Below, one piece after another: positions 46,864 through 58,418 of a DNA stretch of 64,000 nt. Numbering within the stretch: position 1 is the first letter of the stretch; each line of letters begins with the position of its first letter. A program made the position numbers and the translations under genes. The DNA lies in assembly GCA_029204225.1 (NCBI GenBank), contig CM055107.1, positions 9,917,472 to 9,981,471 of the forward strand, written 5' to 3'. Below the pieces are notes generated by a model. The model did not search any database. It saw nothing but the letters and a program-made list of their open reading frames with translations, and was not told the origin of the DNA. The stretch is from Diphasiastrum complanatum. Its lineage: Eukaryota; Streptophyta; Lycopodiopsida; Lycopodiales; Lycopodiaceae.

Positions 46864-48200
46864 CTAATCTGCTTCCGATATTTTTTCCAATGAAAGTTGC
46901 AACTTAGAATCATGTAACAATTTTTTTCTTTCGTATGGATCCAATAGCTCATAGTTTTCATGCTTACTAAGATCAACGTAAGCATACACTGCAAAATGAG
47001 ATGATCTGAGCATGGAATTCACTGGTCCATATCCTAAAAATTTAACCACAATAGTTTTCTTTACAAAATTTATTTTATGCACCTTATTAAAATAATGTCC
47101 TCCAAGAAAATGAGACAATGCCTTGATTGCCATAATCATGGTTTCACCATGTTGATGAAACTTTGAATGGACAGCACTTATCTCATTATTCTTGAAGGAC
47201 TTTAAATAGTGCTCGAGTGCATGATCTCTTTAAAATTCTCATCTTTACCCTCCTTGACGAATTGCGAAATCATCAAGGAAAATTGTTTCCTGAAATGATA
47301 AAAAACAAAGTAAGCTCCAGTATATAATCTGACATAAAAAATCTACTAGTACTTGATAAGAGACAAAAACTTATGCATTCGGCTTTGTCTTCTCTGATTA
47401 CTGTCTCACCATCAATATTATGTCCACCTTTCGATGTCAATATTGTTGGTGAATAGACAATTGGCTGTGGAAATCCAACTTGACTTTGGATTTTAAGAAA
47501 CTCCTCTTCAGAAGGCAGAACATCTTCTTTGTTGCGCATTTCCTCCACAGCCATTTTCAAGCAATCTTTCCCTGAATAAAATTTATCATTATGTACATCG
47601 TCAACACCAGGGAGAAGATCATCAGCATCAAAATCAATAATATCCGAAAATTCATCAAGCTCTTTGCTCAAAATGCAAAGAGTCTCAGCTTCAGTGAAGT
47701 CAAAAAGATCCGGTATATCCGATATTGTCAAAAAGGAATTATTATCTATATTATAAGTAGGCAAAGTGATCAAACATTTATCAGAAGGAGAAAGGGTGGT
47801 GGGTGTTCTAGGGCCTATAAAGGTAGACCTATTTCGAGCAAGATCAAAATCAGAATAATCATCTAAATTAACACTCGTATCAATAAAAAAGGTTTCTATA
47901 TCTACAATCTTTGACTTTTTAGACTTTGTACCACTAGAAGAAGCTGCTTCAGAAGTGGAGGGCACAGAGTCCGAATCGTCAAAAATATTTAACAAAAGAA
48001 AAAATAAATAAAAGCAGACTGAAATTATGAATTGGGCACTCATCTACAAACTTGAAATCATTATGTAACTTGGTAAACATCTGTCAAGCTTAGCTTTGTA
48101 GATATGCTTGTCGAGTGCCACCAGGTCCTGATAATAAATCATGTCTTTATTTTGAGACCTGAATAACGGAGTACTGAGCAGGGACTTAAATCTAAGATAT
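46864..48200 (-). pseudogene. Unrecognised acidic protein with GGHNID motif, copy A (longer)
   Basis: The main exon (about 47990-47385) encodes an acidic, Ser-rich segment after an acceptor-like TTTCAG. It includes SEAASSSGTKSKKSK, VDIETFFIDTSVN, DFADDLLPGVDD-like acidic stretches and SKGGHNIDGETVIRED. A second exon begins after TTTCAG near 47282 with ETIFLDDFAIRQGG. It is disturbed by frame changes, then runs open from about 47220 as HYLKSFKNNEISAVHSKFHQHGETMIMAIKALSHFLGGHY to a stop at 46864. An upstream piece near 48190-48055 (SLLSTPLFRSQNKDMIYYQDLVALDKH) may be another exon. The gene diverges from the H3-protease gene across the CACGTG repeats. Function unknown. Confidence 0.5.
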
Positions 48201-48307
48201 TTTTTTAGAAAATGCCTCCACACCAGGGCCCTCAGTTATAGAAGGTAGACTAAAAAGAAAAGAAAAGAAAAGAGATTTGAAATAGTCCAACCTATTAATA
48301 ATACCAA

Positions 48308-49500
48308 ATTCATTAAAAAAAAAAACCAAACTGGATTCAAAATTAGACATTTTAAACAAAAATAACAGAACTGAAGTTCCAAATATCGCTCTCAGGTGCA
48401 AACACCAGGTCAGACAAGCAAGTCCAGGCAACGTGCACTCGAAAGAGATATTGGAAGCTGGAGTATCGGATCCGAGCACAAGAACAACGAGCAGGAAAAA
48501 AAAGGGATACGAAACGTGCTTGAATGCGATACCGGAAGATGCAGTATCGGATCCAAGCACAAAATAGTCAATGAGACGTAATGAGAGCAAGGGGCGCATT
48601 TGAAATCGATATCCGGCAAAGCAATCATAAATTTGCATAAAAATGCGAGCTGAAAAATACCTATTTATATAAAAAAATTTGCATGTGTGGAGAAGTGGCG
48701 AAGGAACACGTGTCGACATGTGATTGGCCCAAATAAATGCACCGTACTTTGAATGATTGATCTGACATCTATCACCTGCGAGAATAACACGCATCGTCAA
48801 GGGATTCGCGCACGTGTCACAGCCCACGTGTCCTTATAATTTGGTCATCATTGTAAGTATGGACATTCCACGTGGACTAATCATCAGACGACACATGTCT
48901 CAAAAATTCATTAAAAAAAAAAAGCAAACTAGATTCAAAATTAGACGTTTTAAACAAAGATATCGCTCTCAGGCGCAAATCCCTGGTCTGACAAGCACGT
49001 CCAATCAACGAGCACTCGAGAGAGATTTTTGAAGTTGGAGTATCGGATCCGAGCGCAAGAACAACGACCAGAAAAGAAAAGGTATGCGAGACGCGCTTGA
49101 ATGCGATACCATACGATGCAGTATCGGATCCAGGCACATAGTGGCCAACGAGTTGTAATGAGAGCAAGTGGCGTGCTTGAAATCGATATCCGGCAAAGCA
49201 ATCGTGAATTTTGCGTGAGAATTCGTGCCCAAAAAGATCTATTTATAGAAATTATTATGCACGTGTGAAAAAGTGGCAAAGGAACACGTGTCAACTTTTG
49301 ATTGGCAAAATAAATGCGCCTTACCTAAAAGGATAGATCTGACATCTATCACGTGCGAGAATGACACGCGTCGATCAGGGATTCGCGCACGTGTCTCAGC
49401 CCACGTGGCCTCATAATTGGTATATCATAATCAGTACGGACATTCCACGTGGTCTAATCATCTAACGACACGTGTCTCGGCCGTCTTTTCACACGTGCAA
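48308..49500. repeat. Tandem repeat, two units of about 598 bp, rich in CACGTG boxes
   Basis: Unit 1 (about 48308-48905) and unit 2 (about 48906-49490) match along their length from the ATTCATT(A)n start. Each holds two shorter sub-repeats around GTATCGGATCC(A/G)AGC. CACGTG occurs at 48707, 48811, 48825, 48869, 49260, 49285, 49350, 49389, 49402, 49446, 49469 and 49492. Many are extended as ACGTGTC or CCACGTGG, the form bound by plant bZIP/bHLH factors. The array lies between two divergent genes, which suggests a shared promoter/enhancer. Apparent open frames here repeat with the unit and are not genes. Confidence 0.85.
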
Positions 49501-49824
49501 AAATTTTGTATATATAAGCCCTCGAAATTTTCATTTTTTTTCGCAAAATTCTCGCCTTTAGCTCCCGATATCGCTCTTATGCATGCTCTTTCATCCTTCA
49601 GGCTTCCGCTCTCTCACAATGCGCTTGAGTTCGATACTGCTTGTTGTGCAATATCGCTTTCGAGCGCACATCTCTTTTCTGCATATAATCTTTGTAGATC
49701 TTGCGCTCAAAATCGATATTCAGTGTTGGTATCGATCTCAAGCTCCCTTTTGTCACAAATGTTTTTGTTTTGATCCACTTTTGTTTATTTCAAACTTCTT
49801 TTTGTTAATTTTTTTCTTCCGAAA
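49501..49824 (+). promoter_or_regulatory. Core promoter and leader of the H3-like/Ulp1-like gene
   Basis: TATATATAAG at 49509-49518 directly follows the CACGTG array and lies about 310 bp upstream of the ATG at 49825. The leader repeats ATATCG and GCGCTC/GAGCGC words that also occur in the tandem units. Position and motif fit a TATA box; transcription is not shown. Confidence 0.5.
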
Positions 49825-51934
49825 ATGATAGCCAGGACTAAATCCACCGCCCATGCCATCACCACTGTACAGCCATCCCAATCCCATGTTCCCCCTGGTA
49901 CTGGCCGTAGGCGTGGTAGGAAGCAGGTCTGGCTTACGGAGATTAAAAAACTCCAGAGATCAACTGAATTGGTGATCCCTAGAGCTCCTTTCGGCCGATC
50001 TGTCCGAAATGTCACTCTGTCACTTGGGCTTGATGTTCATTTTGTTGTGACAGCCATGCAGGCTTTGCAAGGTGCTGCAGAAGATTTTCTATCCTAGTTT
50101 TTTGAGGATTCTTGTCTTTTGGCAGTGCATGGTAAGCTTGTCACCATCATGCCAAAGGATTTCGTCATTTTCAAAAGGCTTCAGGACAAATATTCTAGTC
50201 TGCATGTAGATAATGCCAGCACCTCCAGAAACCTGCCTCTGGATAGAACCGACATGCCTACTACCTCTAGGAGGAAGAAAAAGCAGGATGTCCCCAAGAA
50301 GGCTGGATCTCGAAGGCCAACTACTTCCCTTCCTCCTAGACGTATACCTGCCAAAAGACCCCGTGTCATCCTGAGCTCTAAGTCAGATGCTGGAGAATCT
50401 GACTCATATCGAGAATCTTCATCCAGTCCTCCTCTTGTTATTTGTCCAGCTCTTCAGCAAGTTTCATCACCAAAATTGTTGATTGCCCAAGAGGAGCTAG
50501 ACAAAATAATAGAGAAATCTGTAAATATTGTTTCCACTTCTCTTTTTGCCCCTCCTGTACATAATCTTATTGTGAGAATTCCATACAATCCAGCCCAAGT
50601 TTTTTTTTATTCTGACCATTATAATCAATACGAGGCCTACCTAGCCAACAAAATTGATCTTCTCGGCAACTTTTTTGATTTTTTTCTTCCAGATACACGT
50701 AGAAGCTTTAGATTAGATCCTAAATTCTGTGTCGAGCTTAAAGATAAGACCTCACAAATTTTAGATGCAATAGTACAGGCCAATGTTTCATTTTTGCAGA
50801 ATAGTATTAGTTTCGATTCCCATGGTACAGTTTTGTTAGTCCATTTTTCATGGGAGCGGTAAGCCGAAAGAAGCTAGTTTTCAGAAGACTGTCTATTTTA
50901 TCGAGTGCAGTCCTATGGCGAAATTCTATTTGATTCCATATGAAAATAAGTAAGGATTGCTCTTTTGTTTTTGTTGCTTTATTCTGGATTCTTGCATGCC
51001 TCATTGCGTTAATAAGAACGGAATTTTTTCATGAATATGAATTTATTGATATTTGTATCTTGGTTGTTGCAGTCGGCATTGGAGCCTAAACATTCTTTTT
51101 GTAAAGATAAATAAAGAGGGAGTATCAAATTTTCTATGTGTGAAATTAAACTCAGCTACAAATACACATAGAGAATTTGATTGTCTACTTCATGATGTCG
51201 TTCGAGAAATACGGACAACGGCAACTTCAATTGGAGATATAACCATCAAATCTCTGAAGGTATATTCAATTTATCTCTGATATGCATGTATTCTTTTTCT
51301 TAAATCAAATGTATCGTTATAGCATAAATAAAATTTATATCACAATATTACTAATTTTTGTTCTCTATATGCAGTGTGTACATCAGAATGACGCTTTTAG
51401 TTGTGCATGGTTCGTCTTGTACAATACAAAGCTATTTTTTAAATGGTATAATTTACAAACGGATGTAGATATTGAAAAGGTAATATTCTATTCATTTGTT
51501 GTTCATTTCATTCTGATTCATATTTTATTACTATTATTGTTTGTAATTTGCTGATTCTCGTGTTTTGTGATGACAGTTCACTCTTGAGCCATATACTCCT
51601 GATGATGTATATAGATTTCGGCAAGAGTTGATCAGAACCTTTTGCCCAATATGGTGTAAGCGTTGCACCTGCAATCAAGGGCCCTCAAAAGGAATCTGCT
51701 CCTGCCTTAACAGCCTTTCAGGTTGTTCAAGATGCAGATCTTATTTTATATGATAAAAAAGGAATAAAAGTCCTTCCTAATACAGAGGAAGGCAATTTTG
51801 TAGCAAATATTCCTCTTGTCTTAAAAGGCATTGAGGCCCTTCTCGCAACAGAGGAGGGGGAGATTATAGAAGGAGCTGTTGCTTTATCGGTTCCTAATAC
51901 TGATATAGAAAATATAGAAAAAATGATTGAATAG
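49825..51934 (+). pseudogene. Histone H3-like domain fused to a Ulp1/C48 (SUMO protease-like) domain, 4 exons, lesions
   Basis: Exons 49825-50949, 51073-51259, 51375-51479 and 51577-51934 have GT-AG introns. The N-terminus MIARTKSTA echoes the H3 tail. From about residue 36, WLTEIKKLQRSTELVIP, APFGRSVR, AMQALQGAAEDFL, FFEDSCLLAVHGK and VTIMPKDF align without gaps to the H3 histone fold. A Ser/Lys/Arg-rich linker follows. The C-terminal part has NRHWSLNIL (catalytic His region), REFDCLLHDV (Asp region) and CVHQNDAFSCAWFVLY (Gln and catalytic Cys region), the C48 peptidase order. Lesions: TAG at 50095-50097, replacing the Gly of the H3 LVGLFED region, and single-base frameshifts near 50840-50860 and 51630. 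Without them it would be about 590 residues. A role in chromatin and SUMO processing is inference. The gene lies in a presumed mobile element. Confidence 0.78.
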
Positions 51935-52129
51935 AGATCTATTTGTAAATAGAGAGACATGAAAAAAAAAAAATACAATCATTTTACTTGTAAACAACCC
52001 GTTTATGGTTTTTTTTTTATTGATATCACAATAGATTCTTACAATCAACTTGTGTCCATAGTCTAATAATGAATTGCAATTTTTCTATAATGATAAAAAG
52101 ACATGATGATTGGCATGTATTTGCTGATA

Positions 52130-53492
52130 GTGAATCTCAATGTTCTTCCATAAGTTGGATTGTTTCGTCAATATCTCTACATTTGATCTCGAGCTCATGT
52201 CTTTTACGTACTTGCATAAAACTAATACAAAGTTAGTTAGAATTAGTACAGAAATTGTATTAGAAAGTTTTGATTGAAACTATTCATAAAAGATCGAGTG
52301 TTTACAGTTACTTACGAGTTTATAATTGAAAATGAATCTGAAGTCCAAAAGTACATCATCTTGTAGGAGCAATAGTTCCCGCCGGATGTATTTTAGACTC
52401 CAATCTTCTTCCACCTCAACACAAGTCAAAATGGCATCATTTCAATATTTTTTCATTTTGAATGTCCATTGGCTTCCAAGTCTTGATCGAGTGGCACCCA
52501 TTTACCTTTATTTTTTTTTCCATCTTTGATAATGGAAGTATAAGCTTAACATTTGTTTTTCAGTTTGATAACGGAAGCACATGAAAGACATTTTAATTAT
52601 GCATTCTATTTCTCCATGTGATCTTTTGTCCCAGCCTTCATCCATAAGTTCAGATAATAAACTATTTGATAAATTTTTGCATACAAACATCGTTGGGGTT
52701 TTGTGAACACTGACACTTGAAAAGAAATCCACAAATATATTCAAGGAAATAAACTAACTCAATCTGACTGTTTTTGATCCATGTTCATTTTTAATGAATT
52801 TTTTACATCATTATATCTCTTGCAACGAAATGATTTTGAAACTGTAGCAGCTGGTGCAATCCATTCTTCACTTTCAAAACTACATAATGGAATTGGTACT
52901 ATTTGTCCAAAATTTCCTTTTGTATCAGGAATGTACATTGATTCATAAAAAAAGGTTCCACTATCAGCTAGACCTTTTGCAGTTCTACCTCGATATTACA
53001 GCTGTCCAATATCAGTGTGAATAACATCTAACACACCTGCTAAAGATCCACTCGGCTCTCATTCATTTATGTTGGATAGATATAAATCTGCAAGAGAAAA
53101 ATGATTAGATTGGCAAGTTTACTATTAGATATTTATGAATGACAAAAATCAAAGTATCAAAAATATCAATACTCACAATTATTTTTTTTGTGATCCTGAT
53201 GGTTGAATCCTTGCACATTTATCTCTGAATGCATATATACATGTTGGACTAGAATTTCAGAAATAAATTTTCCTCTTGATGATGTTCTAAAATCCAAAAT
53301 TTTGGCCTTCCAATAAGATCGAAATGATAGTTTTGACCTTTTTCTTTTTCGAAATGCTCTTCTTGATGATGGATGCATCAAAACCCAAGAGTTTGTTGAA
53401 TGTTTTCTTGGCACCCATAATCCATTATCATATGTCTCGCTGAATAGAAGCACAGAGTCGATTGAGGAGCACGGCTTCCTTGATGGCGCCAT
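52130..53492 (-). pseudogene. Unrecognised gene C, copy A (multi-exon)
   Basis: Start ATG at 53492 (MAPSRKPCSSIDSV). Exon 1 runs to a GTGAGT donor near 53173 and includes NSWVLMHPSSRR, SYWKAKILDFRTSSRG and ILVQHVYMHSEINVQ. Later pieces: DLYLSNINE near 53090 after TCTGCAG, DSGTFFYESMYIPD near 52965-52925, FESEEWIAPAATVSKSFRCKRY near 52880-52820, LLSELMDEGWDKRS near 52655, KWVPLDQDLEANGHS near 52500, and a short last exon ending MEEH-stop near 52140. Some stops (for example in the INEWE-like region and near 52995) suggest decay. No family recognised; 'YWKAK...VQHVYMHSE' recalls a chromatin-reader-like beta fold only vaguely. It converges on the H3-protease gene. Confidence 0.5.
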
Positions 53493-53499
53493 TCGTAAT

Positions 53500-54680
53500 T
53501 TGCATGCAAAAATCTGAAACAATGAACTATGAATCTGAAAATTGGCGTAGACAAAAAGCCATGAATCTGAAAAAAAGTGTTGGCGAAAATTTGAAACATT
53601 GATCTATTTGGTGCCACAAATTAACTCTGGTTATCCCTATTAACCATGGTTTGACAATGCATATACATTAATGGTACATCGATTTTCTCTTCTCAACCAT
53701 CTGTCATGTTCATTTTCAATATTTTTGGGTCTCTTCGGGCAGTGATGAGCTGGAAGGGCAGGCCTCATCAACCAATAGCATTTCCACATGCTGCCCGACG
53801 AAACAACAATATATTTAAAAAGTTTTTACTTTATTCATATTTGGAAAATTCTACGTTACGTAGAACCCCGAAGCTAAGGTTTCAATTGGTCCACATGGCA
53901 ACGAAAATAAGAAAAAAATAAAAAAACATCTTTTTCAAAGGCCCTCGTCGGGCTCTAAGTTTCTCTAATGTTACACATTGTAGAGCTTCTAAATTGCTCA
54001 AACAACCTAATGTACGTCATGTCCAATTGTTGCTTGAACTGTGGAAAGAAATGGACAAGGTTAGTAAAGTGCATGAAGTATAGAGGACCTACGGAGATCA
54101 TCGGGATACTCACTATATCTCTGAATCTAACAGTGGCCATAAAATACTTCAACATTCTGTTTGGTTGTTTGGAACACATGTAGAAAAGGGCGAAAGGGAG
54201 ATTTAAAGTATTCTAAGTCTTCAGTTATTCCAATTTTTGTCAAAGAGACAGTTCGGGGACTCTCACGGTTAGTTCTGGAAGAAGAGGCCATCTTTGGCAA
54301 ATATCGGTTCTCTGAGTGAGACACATACAACGATAAAAAGTGGCTGGTCTAAATGCGCACATGAACGATATGTACGAATTAAGTAGGTTGGAATATCGGA
54401 CTTGTGCGTGCACAAAACAATAGGTCTTGGAGGACGAAAACCTGGTGCGCAAAAGAGCGATATGTGCAAAAATCGAAGAAAAAAAACAAAAAAATAATCG
54501 AGGATCGTGCCTTTATACTTTTGTTTCACACGTGCAAGTAAACGATCAACGTGACACGCGTCACCTTATGATTACTCTGTACTATGGCACATGGGCGAGC
54601 CACCATCGGGACATGTGTCACACTATGAGTCATCCATACGATGACATGTGGCAAAATCCAATTGTCTATGTGACCATCCA
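53500..54680. promoter_or_regulatory. Flank of gene C copy A and a degenerate CACGTG-type block
   Basis: No gene is supported. GGGCAGG...CAACCAATAG near 53757-53780 resembles GGGCAAG...CAACCAATAG near 55990-56015, the equivalent flank of copy B, and each carries a CCAAT box. About 54340-54680 resembles a worn copy of the 48.3-49.5 kb repeat: ATATCGGACTTGTGCG, GAGCGATATG, CACACGTGCAAG, GACACGCGTCACC and ACATGTGTCAC. Confidence 0.4.
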
Positions 54681-54689
54681 TTTGGAAGT

Positions 54690-55767
54690 CTTGATCTAGT
54701 GGTACCCAAGTACCATCAATTTTCTTGAATCTCTAATAGCTAAATATGAGACTGAGCATTTGTTTTTCCATATGATAACAAAAAATCATTGACGACTTTT
54801 TTTTATCTTGCATTCTATACCTATTTGTCTTACTATCCCAGTCTTGATCCATAAGATCTAACAAAACATCATCTGATAAAAATTACAAACAAATAAAGTT
54901 GGTGTCCTTGAATACTTGCACATGAGTAAAAAATCAACAAATATATGCAATGAGAGAAACTAGCTTAGGTGAAGACTTTTCGATCCGATACTTATCTTAT
55001 TGGCATTTCTAACTAGATGCACATAGAAAGTTTTGTGCAGAACTAAGTTTGAAGGTCAAAGCCTTCATGGATTCAAATTAGAGTAGCTTGCATTTGAACA
55101 ATTTAGAAACAATACTGTCAGGAGTAGGCCACTCATCACTCTGAAAACTTGGCAATGAATTGCTTCAAGCTCACTAAAACTCCATCCATTTGTGGAATAT
55201 ATGAAGATTCATAAAAGAAAATATACCACTATCTACAAGCTCCTTTGGACTTCTTCTTCCGTATTGCAGCTTTCCAACATCATAGTGAATCACATCGAAT
55301 ATATCTACGAGTGATTGTGCTAGCTCCCATTCACTTATGTTTGATGGATATAAATCTGAAAGAAGAAACGCTTTGAATAATTTAAATCATAATTATAAGA
55401 GCTTCAATAGAAAACACCTATAATTGCAGTAAAATGCATACATTTTGATATACTTATAGTTACATTTTCGATGAGCATGAGGATTGACATCTTGTATTTT
55501 TAACTCTGAATGCATATAAACATGTTGTACTAATACAATTGATATAGAGTGTCTTCCGGGAGTTGTCTTAAACTCCAAAAATTTTGCTTTCCAATAATAT
55601 TTGTATGTCATCTTTGCTCTTTTCTTTTGTTGAAAATTGCCCTTTCATGATGGATGCAACAACGCCCATGAATTCTTTGTATATTTTGTTGGCTTCCACT
55701 TATCAGCTTCATCTTTCTCATTGTGAAGAATCACAGACTCAATTGTAGATCTTGGTCTCCTTGCCAT
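54690..55767 (-). pseudogene. Unrecognised gene C, copy B
   Basis: ATG at 55767 (MARRPRSTIESVIL). The same landmarks as copy A follow in order: NSWALLHPS then an in-frame TGA, YYWKAKFLEFKTTPGR, ILVQHVYMHSELKIQDV, DLYPSNISEWELAQSL near 55350, VIHYDVGKLQYGRRSPKELVDSG near 55290-55225, SSYIPQMDG after a frame change, SDEWPTPDSIVSKLFKCK, LLDLMDQDWDSKT near 54855 and TWVPLDQDFQMDGH near 54705. Copy B is less complete than A. Conserved residues between the copies mark the likely core of the family (SYWKAK, VQHVYMHSE, DSGxFFYES). Confidence 0.5.
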
Positions 55768-57558
55768 TTCTATTTTCAAAGCTTGGGCGCCAAAATCTCT
55801 CCGATATGATACGCAATTCATTTTTTTGTATCACATTTAACCTCATGAGAATATCATAGTAACACCATCAAGTTATTATGCATACTGTAATTTTGTAATT
55901 GTAACTAGCCTAGTTATCAAATTTTGATTATACTAACCAGCATAGTTAAACAAATTTGACCAGAGGTATTACGGTCGGACAAATTTATTGGGCAAGATGA
56001 ACCAACCAATAGGATACATCCATGCTACCTGGCGACAATTTCAAAGTTTGCTAGAATATATTTTAATTTTCCAATTTATTTGAGCTATGTTACGTAGATT
56101 TGAAATTCGTGCATTTTGATTGGGCCAAGTGGTGGTCGAAACTAAAGAAAAAAAATAAAGGTATATTTACAAAAGGTCATTTTTTATTTTGGAATTTCCC
56201 TAATAAATGGGGTCCAATTCTTCTAGAGCATTTCCACATGCTAGATCTCGTGCTAGAACTATATGGTAGTGAGATCTATTGTGCATACTTGGTTTTCTGA
56301 GAGCTAATCACAATTTTGGAGTGCTTCTCTTCTATTCTCTCTCTACCCGAGAGCTAGCCTCTCTTTCTCTCTCTACCCGAGAGCAAGGGCTCTCTCTCTC
56401 TCTTTGTATGTGTTTGGGACTTTGTTTTTTTCATGTTAAGTATCTGGTTTGAGTGAGAAAGTGTGGATGATCGTTGTGAATGATTGTGTGCTCGTCTTGA
56501 AAATTGTCTAGGTAGATTGCTTGGTACAATCAAGTGATAGTTTCATGTACAATCACACCACCTTAGAAGATCAAACACATTGATTTGTGAGCATTCACAC
56601 TTGTGAAAAAATACACATGATAGTCGATGTCTGTCTCATTACTTCTTGAAAGCAAATCGTCATATTATTGACCTTGAACATGAATGTGCGAATTATTTGC
56701 TAGGAGTAGAAAACACTTGAATGGCTGTATTTTGAAATAATATGTGGATTAAGTGTGATACACAAGTGTTGTAGCTTTTTTTTTTTGGTATCCTAAGTAT
56801 ATGATGATTATTATGTTTGTGGTATATGATTGTATAAAAACATGTCATCTAGTAGTGAATGAAATTTGACATTAAAGGTGGCAAAAAGAAAAAGTCGTCC
56901 TTTATGTTGGTTTGCCATTTTTTCTTTTGCATAAAAGACAATTTTTTGGGTAAAATAAAAGCGGGCTTTTATTTGTCACACTCAATGCTACACAACGACG
57001 ACATTTTATTGTTGCCTTTTGTTTCACCGTCAAATAAAGTATATCAGGGTTATCAATGAGAACAGAGCATTTATTCTTAGAGAAGAGAAATCCAAAAGGT
57101 CAAGTACAAAACACCTTACATTTGTACTAATATAGGTTACATTGTACAGAATTCTACTCAATATATGCATTGCAATGTGTAAATCGATTGTCAAGATGTA
57201 GTTAAATGAGGCAAGCTACAATTTATCCATTAACAATCATCATGTGTTCCATGTATGCAATGGCAAAATACTGGTTATTTTTAAGACATTTCCAACCACT
57301 AGTCAAAATAGCATTTCATGATCACATTCGCGGTTAGAGATTATTTCCCTTTCAACATCCATCTCTTCTTTATTCTCCACATATCATACGTATAGATCCA
57401 ATTAATATCTAGTTAGGTCCACCAAAGATTCATTGCAAGCTACAAAAAGTATTTTAACCCAAGTCTTGAAACTAGACTTGATCTGAAGTCGAATTATCAT
57501 AAATGTCATACACAAAATATATGTAACGCACTCATGAAATCCCACCTTAGTTGGTTGC

Positions 57559-57619
<61 letters not shown>

Positions 57620-58418
57620 TTGTTTTGAGACGAGACCCTTGGGTCTCATGTCTCAACCACGGAAGAACACAAGGTGTTGACCATCTGATGAGTAAAGAAT
57701 TGTCATAAAATTACCCCTCAAGGATTTACGTACTCCAAAAAATTACCTATCCAAGAAAACCCTCACAAAATACCCTAAAAACAGCTAGTAAATTTTTTCT
57801 ATATCCCTCCATTATTCCTATTAGTACATTGCTAGTTTGAGGAACCTGGTGAATGCACCAGGCTTCTCTACTAATTCCATAAGGTCCTCCTCTAGAGGAC
57901 CCTCATAGTAAGAGAACCTCAAAGTACTTGGTAAAGTTTAGGCAATCTCATACATAAAGATTGTCTCCTTTGTTAAGGTACTATTTGAAGCATGTTCAAA
58001 TTTCCATGGACTTTAGTTTGCTGATCGATGAAGATTTGATTAAATGTTAAATGTTCCATGAGTGTGAAAAAATTTCGTACTTGATTTGGTGATAATGAAG
58101 ATTTGGATTATCCTTCTATGATTGTAGACTTTTCTATGATATGTATATATTGGTACATAGCCCATATTCATAGACAGATCCTTTATAGTGGAAGCATTGA
58201 AAGTTGCATCCATTTCATTGTTGAATCTGAGCTACAAAAAAAAAGTCAAAACATTTTCAAAACTCATATAGGCAACAACAATTCACAACACGATCATCAA
58301 CAGAAGTGGATGTGAAACATTCCAATGAAAATGAGGAATCATAGATATCTGCCATGTAAAAGCTTACTTTTTCTTCAACTCCAAATTTGTATTCTGACTT
58401 ACAGAAGGTGTGTGCAAC
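55768..58418. other. No gene seen; LTR-like fragment and microsatellite inside
   Basis: About 56530-56620 (TTTCATGTACAATCACACCACC, then CACATTG and TTCACACTTGTGAAAA) resembles 42145-42205 of the family X LTR. Near 56330-56400 a 28-bp unit with CTACCCGAGAGCTAGCC is tandemly repeated. A pure GA microsatellite occupies about 57561-57616. Remaining sequence shows nothing recognisable. Confidence 0.45.

Noticed and set aside
48192-49294. Several overlapping minus-strand open frames with similar proteins
   Set aside because: They repeat only because the 598-bp tandem units repeat; they overlap the CACGTG promoter array and have no domain.
49825-50097. Calling the H3-like domain a centromeric CENH3
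   Set aside because: Some residues (LVIP, AAEDFL, KDF) are CENH3-like, but loop 1 has canonical H3 length and the N-terminus keeps ARTK. The Ulp1 fusion and context also argue against the host centromere gene.
57402-57656. Serine/leucine repeat open frame on the minus strand
   Set aside because: It is produced by the GA microsatellite at about 57561-57616.
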